Source: an uncultured Veillonella sp. (GTDB lineage Bacteria > Bacillota > Negativicutes > Veillonellales > Veillonellaceae). Taken from it: a DNA stretch of 5,432 nt. This document shows positions 5,416 to 5,432 of the stretch, one piece after another. Below the pieces are notes generated by a model. That model was not told the DNA's origin. It saw only the letters and a program-made list of their open reading frames with translations, and did not search any database. How positions within the stretch are numbered: the first letter of the stretch is position 1; every line of letters begins with the position of its first letter. A program made the translations under genes and the position numbers. Location of the stretch: assembly GCA_934183145.1 (NCBI GenBank), contig CAKPSA010000077.1, forward strand, positions 1 through 5,432, given 5' to 3'.

Positions 5416-5432
5416 TATACCTACATAGTGAC

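Overview
The window looks like an ordinary chromosomal segment of a low-to-medium GC bacterium with strong AGGAGG-type ribosome binding sites and Firmicutes-like housekeeping proteins (a YheA/YlbF-family protein, a Bacillus/Staphylococcus-like MurB, a UPF0173 hydrolase). Overall style and protein similarity suggest the Negativicutes, probably Veillonella or a close relative. This is inference from recall; no database search was possible.

Layout. (1) Positions 1-1959, plus strand: the last 72 codons of a gene cut by the window edge, then a 548-residue protein with an N-terminal putative metallopeptidase-like domain and a C-terminal von Willebrand factor A (VWA) domain with an intact MIDAS. The partial gene is probably the MoxR-type AAA+ ATPase that usually accompanies such VWA proteins. 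The metallopeptidase-like motif reads RExxH instead of HExxH. (2) Positions 2027-2763: a strong hairpin terminator between convergent genes, then a minus-strand UPF0173/UlaG-like metallo-beta-lactamase-fold hydrolase with a complete metal-binding set. (3) Positions 2764-2871: a short AT-rich divergent intergenic region. (4) Positions 2872-5272, plus strand: moaC (molybdenum cofactor synthesis), trmL (tRNA wobble ribose methylation), a small YlbF/YheA-family helical protein, and murB (peptidoglycan precursor synthesis). The spacing is 28 nt, then 104 nt, then a 26-nt overlap. No terminator is visible inside this run, so one transcript is plausible, but the products belong to unrelated pathways. 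(5) Positions 5293-5432: a strong intrinsic terminator ends the run. A near-consensus promoter (TTGACT-18-TATAAT) then points out of the window, with a short inverted repeat at its expected start site.

Most of the window is conventional. The parts worth a second look are the ATPase/VWA pair with its altered HExxH motif, the SD-poor low-complexity overlap between the YlbF-family gene and murB, and a few small regulatory-looking sequences. I found no transposon, CRISPR array, tRNA or rRNA, and no convincing new system. Every gap between genes is shorter than 300 bases.
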